Assembly: GCA_001464765.1 (NCBI GenBank)
Contig: LNDV01000018.1
Location: 48,816-112,815, forward strand
DNA from: Betaproteobacteria bacterium Ga0077526
Lineage (GTDB): Bacteria > Pseudomonadota > Gammaproteobacteria > Burkholderiales > Ga0077523
Direction of reading: 5' to 3'
Length of the DNA: 64,000 nucleotides
Positions 54,401 through 60,400 of the stretch are shown one piece after another (position 1 is the first letter of the stretch; the number at the start of each line of letters is the position of its first letter). The position numbers and the translations under genes were made by a program. The notes below the pieces were generated by a model. The model saw nothing but the letters and a program-made list of their open reading frames with translations. It was not told the origin of the DNA and ran no database searches.

Positions 54401-57400
54401 TGTTGCCCGAGGCCTCGGACTGCGGCACCGTGACCGTCACCGGGCCGCCGTTGTTCACGCCGTCGAGGACCACGTTGAACGCGGCGTCTGCGCTGAGGCG
54501 CCCGGGCCGTCCGACCAGCACGTTGGTGGCGCGGATGCGCGTCTGGCCCTCCACAGTCTCGGCGGTCTGGTTGTTGCCGAAGCCAAGCTGCGACGCGACG
54601 CTGTTGGCCGACTTGTAGGTAAACGCTGTGACACCGCCCTTGCCCACGAGCACGAGACGGTTCTCGAGCGTGACGACGCCGGTCTCCGCGTTGCGCAGAG
54701 CGCCCTGCCCGACGCCGATCTGAGCCGACAGGCCCGCCGTCGCCAGCGCCGCCGTCACATCGGCCATGAGGTCTTCGATGGTCTGATTGTTGGCCGTGGC
54801 GGACTGCGCCACGGTGACCAGCACGTCCTCGGTGGCGTCGCCGATGCGCAGCTTGAACTGGGCATCGCCCGTGAGCTGGCCGTAGCTCAGCTTCACGTCG
54901 TTCGGGGCGGCGATGATGCGGTCCTTGTTGAAGGTGATCGCGCCGCTCTTGAGGCTCGCCAGGGTCGTGCCGTTCGAGAGGCTGACGTAGCCGTCCTCGC
55001 CCAGGTAGATCCCCAGGCGGATGCCCAGTTCGCCGTCGGCGGTGAGTTCCAGGTCACCGTCGCCGGTGATGTCGGCGATGTCGCCCAGATCGATGTTGAA
55101 GTCGAGCGGCACGTCCACCTTGGCGAAGGTGCGCTGCAGCAGCAGGTCGACGATCAGCGACTCGCTGGCGGCGTCGTAGCGGATGTTGTCGCTGTCCTGC
55201 AGCCCGAGAATCGCCTTCAGCGCGTTGGCCATGCCCTGCGCGGTCGTGAAGGTCGGGTTGTTGTCCTTGTCGACGAGCTTGGCCGTGTCGTCGTCGAGCT
55301 TGTCCTCGGTGCCGTTGTCGTCGTACATCAGCGCCTTCTGGATGAGGTCGCCGAGTTCGAGCGCCCCGCGCACGACATCGCCCACGAGCGGGATGTCGAC
55401 GCTGAAGGCATCGGTGTTCTTGAGGTCGGACAGCCAGCCCGTGATCTGCGCCAGCAGGCTCACGAAGGTGCCCGCATCCATGTTGTTGAAGCGCGACAGA
55501 TCGGTGAGGGACGACGGGATGTTGACCGAGATCGTGCCGGCGTCGCTCAAGTCCACCCAGTCGAGGGTGATGGCATTGGCGGGATTCGCAGCGAGTCCGA
55601 TGAACGGCGCGCTGATGGGCAGGACAACATTGCCCGAACCGCTGAAGGCGAGGCTCGCCGTGCCGAGCGAATCGATGAGCTCGTCGAAGTCGATCCGTCC
55701 ATTGCCATTGCCGCCGGACGGCTCCGAGAGTGACAGCGTGAAGGTCGGATTGGCGGTGATCCTGCCGTCGACCACCGCCACGCCGAGGAAGCCGAAGCGG
55801 GCGTCGGCATCCAGATTCTCGGCCGCGAGAATCAGCTCGGCGCTCGCCTGCGGATCGCGGAGGAACATCCACGACCCGGGATCGGACGGGGTCGCGAGGA
55901 GGTTGTCGAAGTCGATGCCGACCTTGACGTCGAAGGCGAACTCGCCGGTGATGGACGCATCCGACGAGAAGCTGAGATCGGCGAGACCCGCCTCGAGGTC
56001 GAACCCCAAATCGAGCGCGTTTGCCGAGAACAGCTGCTCGGTGAACGAGAGATCCCAGGTGAGTTCCTTCGTCGCGACATTGAAGTCGAGCCCGAGCGCG
56101 GACGGACTGATCCCCAGCTCATCCGCGAGGTTGGCGATGAGTTCCTGGATCGACCCGAAGCGCACCTGGCCCGAGGCCGTGCTGATCGGGTCGATGATGT
56201 TGCGCTGGATGTAGTCGGCCACCGCCACGATCTGGTCGAGCGTGTCGGCGAGCAGCGGCACTTCCTTGCCGTTGAAGGAGACGGAGAAGTCCGCGAGCGA
56301 GCGGATCTGGTCCAGCACCTGCTGCGCATCCACTCGCAGGAAGTCGATGAGCGTCTGCGCGGCACCGGCACTGGCCGTGAGGCCCACCGTGGACGGATTC
56401 TTGATGTCCGCCCAGTTGAAGGTGACGTTCGCTGCACCGAGATCGAAGGGCGCGTCGTCCCCGGGGAGAACGGCCGCGACCCGCGCGTCCACCGTGAGCG
56501 AGATGTCGTCGGCCGCGGAGCCCGCAATCACGAAGTCGAGCGTGTTGCCGAGCGCTGTGGGGCTGCCGATGGCTTCGTCCAGATCGAGGATGCGCAACCG
56601 GTTGTCGCCGCCCGCGCTGTCCTTGAGGACGAGATCGAGCCGCAGCGACGGGTCCACCGTCAGCGAGGCATCTGCGAGGGTGACGTCCAGGAAGCCCACG
56701 CGGCCGCCGGCCGAGAGATCGCCCAGGATGTCGATGTCCCGCACCGTCATGCGCGTGTTGCCGCTCGAGGTGTCGATGTAGAAGCCGTTGGCGTCGACAC
56801 CGAACACGACCCGCAGCGTGACCTCGGCACCGATACGCAGGTCACCGCCCAGATCAATGACGCCGCCCAGCTGCTGCGTGAGGATGTCGAGATCCGCCTG
56901 ACCCTCGATCCGACGCACGATGGTGGCGTCGAAGCGGGTATCGCCGGCCGCGGACGTCAGGGTGACGTTGCCGGCGACCGTGTCGAGGGCATCGAGCTTC
57001 TGGCGCAGTTCCGCGGCCGTCATCCCGGCGATGGAGCCGATGCTGAAGCCGTTGGGGCCTTCCTCGACGAGGCGACGGAATCCGGCGAGCACGGCATCGG
57101 CGAGCGGGTTGCCGGCAGTCGGGTCGGCGGGCGCAACGGAACCGTCGCTTTCAGGCGTGTTCCCTGAGGTGCCGCGTCCCTGCAGCGCGCGCGGCAGGGA
57201 GTTGCCCACCAGCGCGAGCTCGTCCCACGAACCCGCCGCGGTGGCATCCAGGATATTGAACAGATAGTCGAGGCCCAGGCCGAACTTTTCGCCGTCGGTG
57301 GCAGCCTGCAGGTTGTCGACGACGTTGCCGGCCGTCACGCTCTCGTAGGTGACGCTCTGGACACCGTCGCCACGCGCGTCGAGCACCTTGAGGGTGGTCC

Positions 57401-60400
57401 GGGCGCCGTTCACGGTGGAGGTCTTGCTCTCGACGCCGCGACCCTCGAACACGATGCGATCGTCCGCGCCGTCACCGCCGTCGAAGAAGATGCCCTCGCG
57501 CATCGTGAGCGGGCCGTTCGTGCTGTCGATGGTGAGCGTGTCATTGCCGCCGCCGCCGAAGACCTCGATCTTCTGCAGCGTGTCGATCGACGCCGTGTAC
57601 ACGCGATCGCCCAGGAGACCCACGCGTACTTCGACCAGCGAGGCATTCGTCTCGCTGCGCTTGATCACGATCTCGTCGTTGCCCGTCCCGCCGTCGATGC
57701 GCAACGTGGCTGGCGTGCTCAGGAACGATTCGGCGCTGCCGACGGTCCAGGCGCCGCGCCCCTGCGTACCCGCGAGCAGCAAGTCGTCCCGAGCGAGACT
57801 GCGCGGGTTGTCGAACTGCGCCGCATCGCGCTCGGTGAGATCCAGGTCGAACACGAGCGCGTTCGGAAGGCCGTTGCCGAATTCGGTCCAGAAGCCGCCC
57901 GGCGCAGGGTCGATCGCCCGGTACACGCCGGCCGCGCCGCCCGCGAGCACGACCAGGTGGCCGTTCATGCGCGTGATCTCGAGGCTGCGCAGGTCCGGAT
58001 TGACCATGGTGGAGGAAATCAGCACCCAGTCGTCGGGGGCGTTCCGGCGCCAGACGCCGTTGTCGGTTGCTGCGTAGAGGATGTCGTGATTCGCGGGGTC
58101 CGCGGCGAGATCCCGGATCTCGCTCACAAAGCCGATGCGCTCCTGCACGAAGTCCGCCGCGACACCGGTCCTCGTCGTGCGGATCAGCACCTCGTTGCCG
58201 CGAGCGGCGGCCAGGAAGTCGGCATTGGGCGTGCCATTCTTCACACCGCCGGCCACGATCGCGCTGTAGAACTGGCCGTTGCCCGCGCCCGCCACCGGAG
58301 TCGGAGCATGCTGGATCGTGTCGAGTCCGTCGTACACCGGCGCCACGGCCGTGCCGAGGTTGCGGCTCTCGTACAGGCGCCCCATGCCAAGCACCATCCG
58401 GGAGGAATCGACACTGTTCACGGCGAAAGGCCACTTCGAGAAATCGGCGACGCGGCCGGGATCGTTGCCCGACAGGCCCGTGAAGCGACGGGTGGCAGTG
58501 AGTGTGCCGGCACCGGCGTCCGTGAAGGCGAGGGGTGCCCCGCCGGCCGACCTCGAGAGCTGGAACGTGTTGGCGCCAGCCACATTGACGTTGATGACGG
58601 AGTAGCCGCGGAAGCCGCCAATCCCGGTAGGGTTGGTGCCCGTGCTGTCGATCCACACCACGTCGCCGTTCACGAGGTTGTGGGCCGCCGTGCCGGTGAG
58701 CACGCCGGTGACGGGGTTCGCCGTGAAGTTCACGCGGTCGGTGGCGGCTCCCGAAAGACCGACGAGATGGTCCGACCCAGCGATCATCTGACCGTTCGCG
58801 TCGAACAGACGCGAGCCCAGGGTGTCGACTCCGTTGGACATCGTGAAGCGCCGCACCTGCTCGAAGGCGGCATCGGCATCGGTGTTCACCGGCACCGCGG
58901 CCGCGGTGTTGCCGTCGCCCGGCCGGAACACGACCACCACTTCGTTCCAGTCGAAGCGCTCGTCGGCCTCGTCCGTGATGCCGTCACCGTCGTCGTCGAC
59001 TCCGTTGTTCGGCGAAGGCTGTTCGGCCACGCCGTTGTCCTGGGTGCCGCCGAACACGACATTGTTGAGGGGGTCGTAGGCAACTGCGAGGAACTCAATC
59101 GCGCGGATATCGCGATTGAGCACGGTCCACGCGCTGGCCTCGAGGGTGCGGGGGAAGGCGCCGATCAGGGCCGCCGGCAGCACGTCACCCGCGGACAGCG
59201 TGATTGCCTGCGGGGTCACGGTCTGGATAGTGAACTGGCCCGACGTGAGATTGCCCAGCGCCTCCGGACCGGACGCGTTGCGGATCGACAGTCGCATGCC
59301 CGCCTGGAAACCGTCCGCAACGAAACTGCCGCTTGCGACCGTCCGCGTGATCGTCGCCGGTGCGCCGTTAGCGAAAGTGAACGGGCCGCTGACATTCACC
59401 GGCGCCGTGACAGCGGGGTTCGGCAGGCGGTAGAGCCCACCGTCGTCGCTCTGCAGCAGACGTCCTTGCGCGTCGAAGGTGAAGACCCGCGTGTCGGGGT
59501 GGGTGCCGGTCGGCTGGAACGCCCGCCAGACCTGGCCGTTGGCGCCCGGACGGTTGTCCCACCAGAACAGGTTGGTGGACAGGCGCGCGGTGTCGCCACC
59601 GATGAAGACGTTGCCGGCCGCATCGGCGGCCATGCCGAAATTGCGAAGGCCCTGCCCGCCCACGTGCACCTGAGGCTGCACCCCCGAAGGCGTGGACGCA
59701 ATGGCGATCTCGCCGCGCAGGTTGATCCCGGCGGCGGGCGCGGGCTCGGCCACGAACGCGGCGGGCGGAGGCGTCGTGAGCCGAAGCGTGAGCGTGGTGG
59801 CCGTCGCGCCGGTGACGAAGTACGCGCCGTCGTTGTTGACCGTCCCCGTCATGCGCACGAGGTGCCCGGGCATCAGACCGTCCGCGCCCCAGGTCCCCGC
59901 GCCGGCGGGCCGCGCGACGGTGATGAAACCCTGGGGGCCGCCGTCAGCGATGGTAAGCGTCGGGTTGCCCGTGATCTGCGCCTGCGTCTGCACGACCTGA
60001 CGGATGGAAACGCCGGCCAGCCCGACCGCGGCCGTGACGTTGGATTGCGCCTCCAGTGTGAGAGTGCTCGGGGTCACAGACCTCACACGGTAGAAAGCGT
60101 TGTTGCCTCCACCGACCAGGGAGATGACACGGCCCGGCAAAAACTTTTCGGTCAGAAAGCTGCCACCGTCGTTGCGCACAATGGTCGGAATGGCCCCGGC
60201 ATTGATGTCCACCGTCTGCGTGGCCGAGGCGGCGAGGAAGTTCATCACGGCGTCTTCGGCATAGACGGGAACGCGCGGCGCCGGGCTGGTGCCGACGAGA
60301 TTCCAGTTGGCGCCGGCGGGCGCCTTGCTCCAGATGCCGAGCAGCCAATCCGTCTTGCCGATGAGCGCGGCGTACACCGGGTTGGCGGCGGAGGTGTTGT

